A stretch of DNA of 64,000 nucleotides from Solen grandis (GCA_021229015.1 CM037783.1:57928169-57992168), one strand, 5' to 3'. Numbered from the stretch's first letter, positions 33,291 through 44,509 are shown. Numbers and translations: made by a program. The notes: a model not told the origin generated them from the sequence alone.

Positions 33291-33970
33291 CGCCCGACAT
33301 CCGAAAATGTTTCCTTTCAAATCAAATTATAATCAAAGCACTGTGAGCACTGTCAGAAGCGAAAGTTAATATGAGTGAATTATAAAATGGATCCATTATT
33401 ATATTTTTTGAGTTTGTTTTTAATAAATAGGGTATTAAATTTAATAAAACAGCAGGTAAGATAGATTATTTTATTTATTGGTCTCAGTCAAATCAAACAA
33501 AAATTGAATAGTGGTTCTTAGTATTGATCTCAATACCTTTAACAATTCATGAATTTGCTGCAGACAGAAATAATTTTAATAGAAAAACAAGAAAATGGGA
33601 CGAGATAAAGTTATTGTTCTTTGACACTTCACATCCTTCCCATGCGTAAAGAATGATATCCATGCCTTCAATAGTTTTTAAAATATGTTATAGAAAACAT
33701 AATTTCACTATACAAGTAAGTAATAGAAATAAAGCAAGGTAATTATTGTTCTTGGTAAGTAAAGTTTGACCATTGTATAAAGTATAAACTCAATCCCTAA
33801 CGTACTTTCTTAGTTGTTACATACAGATGCGACAAAAGACATTACAGTCATTTGAGACTCTAACAAGAAAATATTAAAAATAAATGTTTCAATTGACGGC
33901 TTACATTAAACATACCGTCCCCCTCTCATTTCTACTGTTTTGACCTTATAACCGAACCTGTCTATGCGCA

Positions 33971-34057
33971 GGACCCTCATATAAGAAAAATCGACCTTTC
34001 TATAAATAATTTATATACAGAGAGGTCGATTTTTTTTTTTACTGAATATCAGGGTCC
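33971..34057. mobile_element. Foldback element of ~87 bases
   Basis: Arms GGACCCTCATATAAG...AAAATCGACCT (33971-33997) and AGGTCGATTTT...GAATATCAGGGTCC (34023-34057) are inverted copies with small internal differences. The inner 12 bases, AAAAATCGACCT, are perfect. The loop is AT-rich. This is a hairpin-forming MITE-like element without coding capacity. Confidence 0.7.
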
Positions 34058-34420
34058 CGTGGTCTATGATTTAAATCAAAAGGTTAACAAACGCAAAATA
34101 ATGGAAGCATAAAAGCTAGACTTAAACAATTATAAATGTATAACCCAAGAATATAGAAAATAAGTATAAACAAAACAACAACAAAAAAAAAACGGTTTCA
34201 GTTTGTAGTGCAAATAAGGTTATTTATAGGTAGTTTAATGAATGAAACTGTGTATGAACACTGAATTATAAACTTGCTTCTTTTACAGTTTTATTTGCAC
34301 AGAAAGTGTGATTATACCAATGCTTTCAAATCCTGCAATATATCTAACTTTTATCAAAACTGCAATGTTGACTTCTACAACCAGTGGTATTATTTTTCAA
34401 TTTGAATGAATGTATGTATG

Positions 34421-34500
34421 CTGGGCTGCCAACTTCACGCTGCCAGGCTGCTGGGCTGCAAACTTCACGCTGCCAGGCTGCTGGACTGCCAACTTCACGA
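34421..34500 (+). repeat. 30-bp minisatellite, 2.7 units
   Basis: CTGGGCTGCCAACTTCACGC plus TGCCAGGCTG, repeated at 34421, 34451 and 34481 (the last truncated), with one- or two-base differences. It is notably richer in G+C than the flanks. Confidence 0.9.
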
Positions 34501-34587
34501 TCATGGATAAGTGGCGGTAGAATCCATTATCTGACTTTAGAAGCATTCGCTTCTAAAATGTTATTGAAAAATAACGAGCAACGATAA

Positions 34588-35431
34588 TTCCTTTTATAGG
34601 ACCATTTTATTTATCAAAGTTTCGATAATGACATATCATATACATTAAATGCAGCGTTAACTTTAGTTTTGACATATGTGATATATTTTAGTGCTTTTTG
34701 CTAAGATATCGCACACCGACTCCCTTGTATCCAACCGAGTCTCTTCCGATGCCATCTCTTCAGCTAAAAAAATCATCCTTGTCCGCAAGGTCAAAAATAT
34801 GACCATAATAATCAGAAAATGATTGCTAGCTATTGCAATAGAAGAAGAAAAAGAAGAAGAAGTTGAAGAAACGACTCGCGATTCTCGTGCGATTCCAATT
34901 TAAACGTGTTATGATCAACCTTCAGCTATTTCATTGCTAAGCACCTGTAAAGAGATGAAATTCTTCATGAATGAAAGTGCATTCAAATAACTTGTTACTT
35001 ATATCACATTATATACACCTTACTATCAAATAACAAGCGACTTGTCTCGAATTGTCCTACCGTGTATTCATCCTCATGTTGTTGTTTTTTTTTTGGTTTT
35101 TTTTTTTCGAAATTTGAAATTTATATAATTTTTTATTCGAATCAGTTATATACTATATGTGTCCGATAGTTTTGAGAATCGCAGTTTCTTAGCTATTATA
35201 ATCAAGCCATTGAATTTATCAGCATAAATTCTTCTGTACAATTTAATCGAAAACCTGCAACAATGTATGTCAAGTTTAATCTATGACACTACATTGAAAA
35301 AAAAGCTGGTACGTTATTTTGTGATGAATAGAAAATACCATCCAAGGATATCGTGAATTTGGAAAATATAAATCGAGTTTCTTCAGATGATACGAAAGAT
35401 CCATCGGTACTAGAATCGCACCCCCTCCCCA
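34588..35431. other. Intergenic, nothing recognised
   Basis: AT-rich DNA with a (GAA)n-like tract near 34845 and a T-rich tract near 35085. No gene or element ends seen. Confidence 0.6.
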
Positions 35432-35670
35432 TTTTAACCCTTTCCCTCATAGAGGAAACCATGAAAAGACCTATGCGAACAGGCTTAAACCATGAGTCTA
35501 ATGAGTCTATATGGAAGGTAAACTGAGTCTATCTGAGTCTTTATGGTCGCTGACTAGTGGTCTAAAATGAGTCTTATGAGTAAGTTATATGAGGGAAAGG
35601 GTCAAAATGAGTCTATATGAGGGAATAGGAAAACAAATTGATATGGTCTATATGAGGGAAAGGGTTAAAA
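35432..35670. mobile_element. MITE-like element with perfect 19-bp terminal inverted repeats
   Basis: The sequence TTTTAACCCTTTCCCTCAT at 35432-35450 is the exact reverse complement of 35652-35670. The inside has repeated TGAGTCTATATGAG-like motifs and several further copies of ATGAGGGAAAGGGT. The length is 239 bases with no coding capacity. No clear target-site duplication is visible in the immediate flanks. Confidence 0.8.
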
Positions 35671-36898
35671 CCGGAGTTATCAGTGCGGTTTTAGTGCAAG
35701 TAGAAAGTCCCATTCCCATTAACTCGCTTTTGGACGTTTCAGCGGGATACCACTGATTTTATTTTGTTTTTAAATTCTTATTTATATTAAGGTGAATGAT
35801 TAAGAAAGAAAAAAAAAACAAATTGATATGCATGTGTTTAAAACGTTTTTAAAAGTACATTTGTCAAATTTTGATTGTAAAAAGTTACATTTTAGTGTTT
35901 TTTGTGCAATTTTGGTTAAAATTTCAATAAAAAACAGTTCTAGTTTAAAACAACAACAACAACAAAAATAAAAAGAAAGAAAGAAACGTGGTGGCGTATA
36001 ATTTTTGCATTACTAGACAACCTTTATATCTTTAAATCAGTGGATTGAATCTGAAAAAGTAAGAAAATATGTCCGTTGAATCTTTTTTTTTTCATTAAGA
36101 AAAATATAAATAAAATTCATAGCTGTGGGAATGCTTTTGTATGCATTTTGGTCCTTCATAATGGATATCTTCTGAGATATATTTTAAGTTACAAACTGTG
36201 ATAAATTATTCTGAAAATATCATTTTAATATGCTAGTATATAATAGTATTAAGAAATGTTGTTTTTTCCAATCATTTAATGCCTAAATTTTGTTCAATAA
36301 ATTTGAGCAGAACAGAAATGTTCTACAGTAAGCTTAATCCCTATAATGAGCATGGCGACCACCAAATTTTAATTCATATATCTTATATTTATAGCCTAAA
36401 GTACTTATGTACAAAATTTTTGAAAAAAAAAATCTCTGCTCAAACGTCTTTGGTATATGTATTTCTTATAAATAGTGGTTATTCAATTTATTTACCTTCT
36501 ATTTCTGTATCATTTTTATGAGAGAGAGGGAGAGTATATTCTTCACAGAACGCCTATACGAACTATTTTCTAGTATAATAAATGCTGAAAGGTTTGAAGC
36601 ATTTTGAATAACACTGAGGGAAGTCGAAGCTATAAATACTTCTAAAGTCAAATAACTGTCTACCGTTTTCCACGTGAATGGTGCATAAATTACAACTGGC
36701 AGGTCTGTTAAATTACTTTGTTGTACACTTGAGAAATATTAAGAAAAGCTTTCTTAGCATTTGGTTTTTATTGTTTTTGGTGCTATGCATTTTATAATTT
36801 TCGGTGAAATTACTTCAACCTGGTAAACATCAGGGGCAAAATTTAACTTTCTATAAACTTTCACCCAGTTGATTTCTACACTCCACCTATTGTTTTAG

Positions 36899-37118
36899 AG
36901 CAGTGGATCTTGAAGAGGAATCAATTTCTATAGCGCGATCTATCGTGTCAGAAGAAAGAAGTGAAGTCAATGAGCAAATGAAACCGACTGATGCAGAAAG
37001 AAAAAAAGGCACCATGTTATTGCACACGCATTATCCCCGTACAGTTGTCCGTCTAATGGCCATTAGCTCCGCGATGACCAGTCCCAGTGACACATTAGGC
37101 TGTCTAAGTCTTGAAATT
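36899..37118 (+). CDS. Possible internal exon, unidentified
   Basis: The acceptor attgttttag precedes 73 open codons and a consensus-like donor, gtatgt, follows. The product is hydrophilic at first (VDLEEESISIARSIVSEERS, then EVNEQMKPTDAERKK) and more hydrophobic later (VVRLMAISSAMTSPSDTL). The frame remains open a few codons beyond the donor. No family was recognised. The composition looks more coding-like than its flanks, but no second exon with matching phase was found. Confidence 0.25.
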
Positions 37119-38187
37119 GTATGTCTGTAGTTCTAAAAATACGCTGATATATGCAGGTTTGATGTTCATATCTTAAAAGAAACGAGTGTTATGTGCATGG
37201 TAGCAAGTGCATAAACTAATATCTGTTTATGTAATAAAAATGTTCAGGACGCATCTGCTTTTATTTTTTTCATTTTCTGTTTTTTTTATTAAAGCTGGCC
37301 ACATAATGTTCATTTTTGTGCAGATATTGAGAAAGAATGTAAAATTAATGCTGTAATTGTAGGTGAATAATATTTAACCAATAGTAACCTAATAAAAAGA
37401 AAACTTTTGCAATAAAAAGTATATTATTTCATGTAGAAGTTTGAAGAAGTTTGTGATTACGCATCACGGCCACCAAATTTAGACACAATATTTGTCTAAG
37501 TCCCAATCGTGATGCATGCAATCATGATCTCTTGAATGCTAATGACTAAATCTCCCCTCATTTGACACAACACGGAAACAGACAATCTGAAAGTGGTTTG
37601 TGTCGTGTTGGAAAGTACTGAATATATCTTCGTTACATGTCTGAAATCTGTAATTACAGAAAGCAGAGACAAGTGGATTCTGTGGCTTAAATAGATTATA
37701 GTATGAGAGTATATCCGCCCTGGAGACTCAGGCTGAATTAACTCAGCAACAACCTAAAAGCATAAGACCTATACATATTGTATACATTACGTTTCTGGAA
37801 AAGATTGCAAATCAAGCAAGTTTGATCTTCGAGCATTCGATGATTTAGTGCTCATATATGTTTCTAACAAATATACCTGCTGGAGAAATCTTTTGCGCAT
37901 CTTTTGTTCAATTTTCAGAGCGTATTTCTTAATATGAAAGGCAAGGAATCAGTCGCATATATCTTAGTTATCATAAATTCCAGTTTTAAGTATATTATGC
38001 CAATCTCAATAAGTCAGCAATTATAAATCTTAAAGCCGTTGAAGAAAAGATTAAACCAAACCTTAATACGTATTTGCCAACAAATCCTCAAGGGTAATGG
38101 TCATAACACAATTTTCTCATTCGAATTTGAAGAAATCAAAACACTTCACATTTGATATAATCTTCAGTTATTTCGCAGACAACCCGT

Positions 38188-38406
38188 CTAAATCATGTCA
38201 GCTAACTCAAATCTTCCTGAAATTTCATGGTTTGAATTCATATCCAGGAACTCAAAGTAATCTCTTGATCCGACTTCCCCGAGTCTTGTTAATGATGCAA
38301 AATACGTTACCGCATTTTTGTCATTGGATATTGAATGGAAAACCCAGGCAATCGAATAACGTTGCCGGTGCTTCACTTCTGCAATGGCTGTGCCTCTTTA
38401 GAATTT
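38188..38406 (-). CDS. Possible minus-strand exon with an EF-hand-like loop
   Basis: The minus strand is open for about 72 codons up to a TAG at 38188. The end of the product, SRDYFEFLDMNSNHEISGRF plus ELADMI, resembles the helix-loop-helix of an EF-hand: D-x-N-x-N-x-x-I-S after an aromatic helix. However, the position-12 acid is displaced by one residue. No good acceptor with a pyrimidine tract was seen. A 117-codon frame covers the same bases on the other strand, so one of the two is certainly spurious and both may be. Confidence 0.22.
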
Positions 38407-38671
38407 TTTATTGTCATTTATTTAGATTCTTTATAATTTGGCATTTTTGAAACGTGATCAGTCCTATTATTACAATTCCAAGTGAGGTTATAAAATTTTA
38501 GAGGGAAACAATGCCACTGTGGATTTCAATTTAGATTTGATTATACTAAATGTTAATAATTCAAAAGTGGTTCAGTTTTTAACATAGCAAATTTGATTCC
38601 TTCTCATTTGTAGCTTTTTGCAGACAGCATGCTATCAATATCTTATGAAGAGAATTTAACATAGTACATGT

Positions 38672-39003
38672 TATACTACAGGCAAACCTTAAGCGGTCAG
38701 TCAATGTAAAAATAGAAAATGACCGAATTACAGAGACGGTTGGTAAATGAAGTTTAAATATATAAGAAACTGCAGCTGCTATAGTTAAGTTATATTAAAA
38801 ATGACCGCTAAATGTAGGTTAACCGCTTGATACAGGTGACCGCTAAGTGTAGGTTAACCGCTTGATACAGGTGTCCGCTAAGTGTAGGTTAACCGCTTGA
38901 TACAGGTGACCGCTAAATGTAGGTTAACCGCTTGATACAGGTGACCGCTAAATGTAGGTTAACCGCTTGATACAGGTGACCGCTAAAACAGGTTCAAATG
39001 TAT
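38672..39003 (+). mobile_element. GGTCA-rich inverted-repeat element with internal tandem amplification (family C)
   Basis: Starts TATACTACAGGCAAACCTTA with AGCGGTCAGTCAATG and ends AACAGGTTCAAATGTATC. It is about twice as long as its relatives because a 35-base piece near its right end is repeated five times (38814-38988). Confidence 0.65.
38814..38988 (+). repeat. 35-bp tandem repeat, five units
   Basis: Units of exactly 35 bases start at 38814, 38849, 38884, 38919 and 38954. Each reads GTAGGTTAACCGCTTGATAC then AGGTGACCGCTAAAT, with G/A and A/T changes only. The unit is part of the family C element end. Confidence 0.95.
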
Positions 39004-39208
39004 CATTATGCACTTATTTCTTTATAGAAAAGTGTTTAATACGTATAATAAACTAGTAACATTTTCGGCCTCACACCTTTTGAGAATTAAGAATTTTAAC
39101 TCAGGATTGTGTTCGATATTACAGGTAATATATATTATAAAATCTTTATGCAATTTGAAAATAATTGTCAGGAAGGTTTTGGGTTTGATTAAGAAATAAC
39201 ATATAATA

Positions 39209-39391
39209 GTACAGTAGAACCTGTCTTAAGCTGTCAGTCAAGGGAACAAGAGAAAGTGACCGCTTGACAGAGATAGTAAACAATACGTTAAACATATAAC
39301 AAAACGCTAGTTTAGTTATATTTAAATTGACCGCTAAATGAAAGTTGACCGCTTAGTGCAAGTGGCCGCTTAAACAGATTCAACTGTATAT
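39209..39391 (+). mobile_element. GGTCA-rich inverted-repeat element (family C)
   Basis: Ends ACAGTAGAACCTGTCTTAAG and CTTAAACAGATTCAACTGTA are inverted copies of each other, about 16 of 20 matching. The inside has GTCAGTCAAGGGAACAAGAG and three further GACCGCT motifs. It lies 206 bases after the longer copy in the same orientation. Confidence 0.7.
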
Positions 39392-39565
39392 GCATATCAA
39401 AGATCAAAGGTCCCCTCGTGTCCCCGCAATGGCATTGGTTGAAAATTCCATTGAGAACCTAATTTACTTTAATATAATACAAGAAACTTTCAACCAAACA
39501 ACTGTACCAAACCAGCTTCATCATCATATTATGTACATTAGGTGATTCATACAGTTGAGATATAG

Positions 39566-39854
39566 AGTCCAAAGTAACCGAGTGATTAGAGCCTCCGCTG
39601 CGGGATCGGGAGGTCGAGTGTTCAATTCCCGGCCCCGGTATACCAAACTCGTAAAATTTATAATGATATAGTTCCCTAAAAAGGCTTGTTTGTTGTTCGA
39701 GAACTGGTTGGCCAGCTGGCAGGATAATGTGTCCGGTTGTGGTTTCATGCCATATGTCAACCGTGTGATACTGCAGTATATGACAGTACTATATCTGTCT
39801 CAAGTAGACATAGTCTCCAAATGACTAAAATATTAAGGCGTGAATTTAAACCAA
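39566..39854 (+). mobile_element. tRNA-derived SINE, full length (family A)
   Basis: The tRNA-like head has AGTAACCGAGTGATTAGAGC (A-box region) and AGGTCGAGTGTTCAATTCCC (B-box region). The body has GCAGGATAATGTGTCCGGTT and CGTGTGATACTGCAGTATAT. The minus-strand frame here comes from the SINE and is not a gene. Confidence 0.72.
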
Positions 39855-40205
39855 CTAAACAATTTAGATATGAGTGCGGATTACTCAGTTGACGTCTGTT
39901 TTCTGACCACTTCTACATAAAACATAAGACAAGAAATACGACATTACTTTGGGTAAGGTCTAGTGTAACCAGATTAACTGGTAACCACACGGATATACCC
40001 ACAGTAAGTGGTGCAAAAGACTAATGAAACCGGAAACAGCTAATTATGTATCATGTCATATTGTATAATATAATACATATGTCAATTAAAAAGTAAAAAT
40101 GCTTGCAAAACATACCCAAAGAAAGACTTAGAATTTAGATCCAATATAACCGTAAAAAGCACTAACACACATGTTATAATCACATTTTTAATTAAACAAT
40201 ATAAT

Positions 40206-40243
40206 TTGTGTGTGTGTGTGTGGTGTGTGTATGTGTGTGTGTG
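40206..40243 (+). repeat. Imperfect (TG)n microsatellite
   Basis: About 18 TG units with two interruptions. Confidence 0.95.
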
Positions 40244-40572
40244 CTAGAGAGAAAGACGAGTCCCACGAGGGATGTTTAACGTTTAAATTATTCAATCAAC
40301 ATGAAATTGAGATACTTATTTTGCCTCGTTCGTACTCTCTCAGAAATTGCTATATGTACAGTAACATATGCTTTTGAATACTTTATTTTGTTCACGGTCA
40401 CAAGCAACAAGAGTAATGAATCGTTGATGACCTTTTGACTCTTTCACTGATACGCACATGCACCGTGGACTAGTATCTTTTTTTTTCATTTGAAGAATTT
40501 TATTTCAATATTCAAATCAATATGCATTTGCCTAAAACAAATCTCGTCGCGACACATCATTGATATATACAG

Positions 40573-40691
40573 GCGACAAAGATATTGCGAGGAGCAAAAT
40601 GCAATCTCAAGATGAATTACGAATTATTGAAGGACAGTGCATTGATATTGATAAAACAGGAAAAGTTTTGACATACATTCACTTTGGTGAG
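40573..40691 (+). CDS. Possible internal exon, unidentified
   Basis: An acceptor-like atatacag and a donor-like gtaaac bound 119 open bases. The product, read after a split first codon, is hydrophilic: DKDIARSKMQSQDELRIIEG then QCIDIDKTGKVLTYIHFGE. Neither domain nor partner exon was recognised. Confidence 0.25.
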
Positions 40692-40989
40692 GTAAACACA
40701 TTAAAACACACCAATTTATATCAAATGATAAAAATTGATTCAGTTATCATTCGTGTAATGAATATAATAATATACTTAAATCTGACCTTAAAATGTTAAA
40801 CAAGAGCTACACTGAGAGCGGGGCAAAATACGCTCGAAGAATGGTATTGAAAGTGAACTCCTTTTGACGAATGGATAAGCACTTTATAAACAGCAACATT
40901 TTAATAAGGAAATGTGGAATTGTTTATCTTCAAGGACTTTCTTATAACAGTGGCTACAAATAAGTTTAAAATGGTTCCAAAATATTCTC

Positions 40990-41625
40990 AAATTATATTG
41001 GAGGTTGATTGAACAAGTCGCTGTTGTTGCTTGCAAGACTCCTACCGGTTATGCACATTTTGACTTTTTCTATTACCATCTCCACCAGAATTTGTATCTG
41101 ACAGTCGGACGAACGGACAGACAGAAAGAAGACACCCAAAACCTATGCTCTGCACATCCTGTCGGTTTGGTTGACATACTGTCAATAATTTCATTTCCTT
41201 CCATTGGTTCTAAAGAAACAGAGAGGACAAGAAACCGCTAACAACCTTCAAGTATGACATTTGCCTTGACAAAGACATCGAAATCTACACTCTGCAAATC
41301 CTTTCAGCATGATTGACATTTCTCTCAAATAATGTTTAATTTCCTTCCAGTAGTTCTTAAGATACAGAGCGGACACAAATATTCTAACATTATTATAGTA
41401 TGACATCTGACCTTCAGGTGTGACCTTGACCTTGAACCAAGAAATTCGAAATCTACATTTTGCACATCCTCTCTGTATTCTTAACATTTCTGTCAAATAA
41501 TTTCAATTACCTTCTAGTGGTTCTAAAAATACAGAGCGGACACAAAAATGCTAACAGACGGACGGACGGACGGGCGACCAGTGGCATAACATACTACCGT
41601 CATTCGGGCGTATAAAAATGAATAA
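40990..41625 (+). repeat. Diverged tandem repeat of ~150-165-base units ending in (GACG)n
   Basis: Three units share 'CTCTGCACATCCT', 'TTGACATTTCTCTCAAATAAT', 'TTTCCTTCCAGTGGTTCTAAA' and 'ATACAGAGCGGACACAAA', at spacings near 147 and 167 bases. The block ends with GACGGACGGACGGACGGGCG. The minus-strand frames at 41248-41496 and 41523-41738 arise from it. Confidence 0.7.
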
Positions 41626-41821
41626 TCAAACAGATCATTTTGATACTGTTTCTGTTCGCTTTGTAAAAGTGGGTGGCCATAAATGACTGTGTATTTAATC
41701 ATTATTCGATGTATATAGAAAAGTTTTAAAAAAATCATTCCATACTAGTCAAAAGTAAATTAAGGCTAAAGATATGAAAATTCAATGATTTTTGTTGTTG
41801 TTTTGTTTGTTTCGTTTTTTA

Positions 41822-42094
41822 GGTTAAACGTCACGCCGGCAGTATTTCAGTCATCTGGCGACTATGTATATATAGTACTGCAATACTACAGAAGACAGGT
41901 GACATATCCTACCCAGTCACATTTACCTGACATCTGGCAAATTAGTTATGTAACTATCCTTATATGCTGAGCGCCAATTAAGAGATCTATACCAGTACCT
42001 TTTCTTACGACTTTGGTATGCCTTGGTCAGGGATCGAACCCATGACCTCCCGTTCTTAAGGCGGGGGCTCCAACCACTCGGTCATCGGAGACGG
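41822..42094 (-). mobile_element. tRNA-derived SINE, nearly full length (family A, inverted)
   Basis: Read on + it starts TTAAACGTCACGCCGGCAGT and ends with an inverted tRNA-like head (GGGATCGAACCCATGACCTC, then CCAACCACTCGGTCATCGGA). The conserved central block GCGTGATACTGCAGTAT is rearranged here (TGCAATACTACAGAAGACAG). Confidence 0.68.
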
Positions 42095-42233
42095 TCGATA
42101 TTTTTGTGGTTATATATTTAAAAGAAAATCGGTTTAATAAAACTGTAGGCTTTCCAGAGGGAAATAAAAGGTGCACCATTAATATAGAAACGAGTATCAT
42201 ACTATGCGGAACTTATCAACAAATTGTACATTA

Positions 42234-42620
42234 CCGTTCCTAGTGGTCGAGATGTTAGAGCATCGGCCGCTAGACGTCGTGGGTTCGATCGCGAACCGCG
42301 ACATACCAAAATCACTAAATATTGTACAGATTGCTTCCTGCTTTGTACTCAACAAAATTATATACTGGGTAGTTTCAGTATGGTGGTATATTTCTGCCAG
42401 CCACTTATCCACTTAGCTATGTCGAAACTTTTCTGAAAAATTGTCACATAGTCAGTTAGTATCTGGCAAGTATTCCATATTTCAGGACTGGTTGGTCCGT
42501 TATCACGAAAATGCCATTCGGGGTTATTTCATGCTACATGTCTACGGCGTGATACTGTAGTCTGACAGCAGTAGCAGACTTCGACTAGATAACAAAGGAC
42601 CAAAATATTGACAGTGCAAC
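42234..42620 (+). mobile_element. tRNA-derived SINE (family A)
   Basis: The head CTAGTGGTCGAGATGTTAGA carries the A-box region and GTCGTGGGTTCGATCGCGAA the B-box region. The body ends CTACGGCGTGATACTGTAGT. It lies 140 bases from the inverted copy at 41822-42094, giving a head-to-head SINE pair. The overlapping open frames on both strands are spurious. Confidence 0.68.
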
Positions 42621-43190
42621 ATTAACCCTAACAATCAAAATACCCAACTTGAAGCTTCCCAACACAATTGAATTTGTATTGTGAGATAAGATATAAACAT
42701 TTTGTTTGGAATGCATATAAAATATACATCTTAATGGAAAGAAACCTTTATTAGGTGTTTAATAACAATTTAAGGTTTCTAGATTAAAACGCAGGAGTGC
42801 ATGAATTAAGGTCGAAATCAGAACTCTGGATAAAACAAATCTTACTACAGAATTGTGTAATAACACTCGAGGTCTTAACAAGAACCCCGTGAGTTATGTT
42901 TAGGATTTTCATTAAAGTAACAAGAGAAATATTCCAGTGTTCTGTTCAAAATTTGATTTAGACACAACTTTGGAAATTAAATTTTATTTTCTCTTCTTAT
43001 TGTTTTATGAACTACACAAAAATCAAATAAACTTATAAAATATAGTGCAATAAGCGTATATAAGAGCACCATGCATTATTCGCGGAATATCTCAACTCCC
43101 TGTGCAGAGAAGTTAACTATTTGCACTCTCGATTATCCGTGCCTTGCCATTACCTATTTTATTTTATATTCCTCGACCAGTCCTCGAAAT

Positions 43191-43382
43191 ACATAGTCAA
43201 TCCTGATTTAAGCGGTCAGTCGAGGGTACAAGAGAAAGTGATCGCTTAACAGAGGGAGTCGCTAAATGGAGGTTAAACATATAGCAAAATGGTAGTTTTG
43301 TAATAAATACCAAAACTTACCGTTAAATGCAAATTGACCATTTAATAGTACAGGTGGCCACTAATACAGGTTCAACTGTTTA
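43191..43382 (+). mobile_element. GGTCA-rich inverted-repeat element (family C)
   Basis: Begins ACATAGTCAATCCTGATTTA with AGCGGTCAGTCGAGGGTACA and ends TAATACAGGTTCAACTGTTTAA. Same orientation and length class as the copies at 27641 and 39209. Confidence 0.62.
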
Positions 43383-44336
43383 ATTATTTTACCTTTGATC
43401 CTAACAGCGTTATGCTCATGTTTGTTTCATATTTCAAGTGTAATAGCAGATAGGAATAATAAATTAATAATAATTAATAATAATTAATACTTTAATGTAC
43501 GATAATACGTTTTTTTTATAAAACTGTTTTAGAAAAATGCAATATACAGGTTTAGCACAAGCGTCCCTGTGTGCCGACGTACCATTGCTTGATCTGCATT
43601 TACAACGGATATAATATTAACAGAAATATTTATGCAACTGCAACAATGTTGTATTTATATGTTGGATTCATGATTGTATACGTTTTTGCCAATTTGGCTG
43701 CGTGCCTTAGAGTGATTATCAGCATTGTTTTTGTGTTTTTCCTCTCGATTAACTTGACCTTGATTGTTATTATTTTAGTTTAGTATAAAATGCGGGTTTG
43801 GGTATTTTTAAACACGTTTTGAACTGAAAGGAAAAACATGATGATATGTGCTATTAAATTTCATTAGAAGCCTATGTCAGATAAGAGAAAATTTTGAAAA
43901 GTATTGGAATGCAATCTTTTTTCTTTTCTTTTTTTTTTCTGTATAATTATAAACTTTCTCCGGATTGTCAAAATTCGTTTTAAGAACCCCGTGCCCTTGA
44001 TTGGTCTAACTTCCTTTGAATTGTTTTGAAATTCATTAAACATGTAATTAATCCTATATAAGGAAAGATTTAATCAAGCTTAAACTAGGCTTCCCAGTGG
44101 CACTAGAACCGCATCAAAAGCAGTGATATGAACCGGAAGTTTATTTCTGCGTTAAGGATGTCATTTGGTGATAATTCATTATAGAATATAAGAATATCAG
44201 ACCGTCGGACCTTATCATGTTCCATTATAATTATGTAAAGTAGTAGAAAAAGAAGGGACAGGTATACGATTCTAATGCCAGTGTAGGCTTCTATCCTGTT
44301 CCCAATTATTTTGAATTTGTTGATATCACTTTGTAG
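43383..44336. other. Intergenic, nothing recognised
   Basis: AT-rich DNA with TAATAATTAATAA-type simple sequence near 43460 and a T-rich tract near 43920. No element ends or exons seen. Confidence 0.6.
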
Positions 44337-44405
44337 TTTAGTTTCAGTTTTATTTCAAAGAGCCAGAAGGTCGTTCGACCCATGCGGCAAACATAAAATT
44401 ACATA
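44337..44405 (-). mobile_element. Probable LINE 3' tail (inverted)
   Basis: On the minus strand this reads TTGCCGCATGGGTCGAACGA, then CCTTCTGGCTCTTTGAAATAAA, then ACTGAAACTAAACTACAAA. The pattern of C/T-rich segment, AAATAAA and ACTGAAACTAAA tail is typical of molluscan non-LTR 3' ends. The A-rich and (CATAA)n sequence at 44445-44506 is nearby. No coding part is attached. Confidence 0.45.
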
Positions 44406-44481
44406 ATATGAACATGACGGTAATGTACAAATGTATATAAACGCATGTAGAAAAAAAAAGATACAAACTATATAGACACAT

Positions 44482-44506
44482 AACATAACATAACATAACA
44501 TAACAT
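44482..44506 (+). repeat. (ACATA)n pentanucleotide repeat
   Basis: Five near-perfect ACATA/CATAA units. Confidence 0.9.
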
Positions 44507-44509
44507 ACT

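Larger units (their letters stand above)
35671..38671. other. Mostly non-coding; two weak exon candidates inside
   Basis: AT-rich, with simple repeats such as (CAA)n near 35950. Candidate exons at 36899-37118 (+) and 38188-38406 (-) are listed separately. Nothing else was supported. Confidence 0.5.

Noticed and set aside
39571..39645. tRNA gene
   Set aside because: A- and B-box regions are present but the cloverleaf is imperfect, and a SINE body follows directly. It is a SINE head.
40990..41738. Several frames on both strands near 41.0-41.7 kb
   Set aside because: They follow the diverged tandem repeat with the (GACG)n end, with no independent coding evidence.
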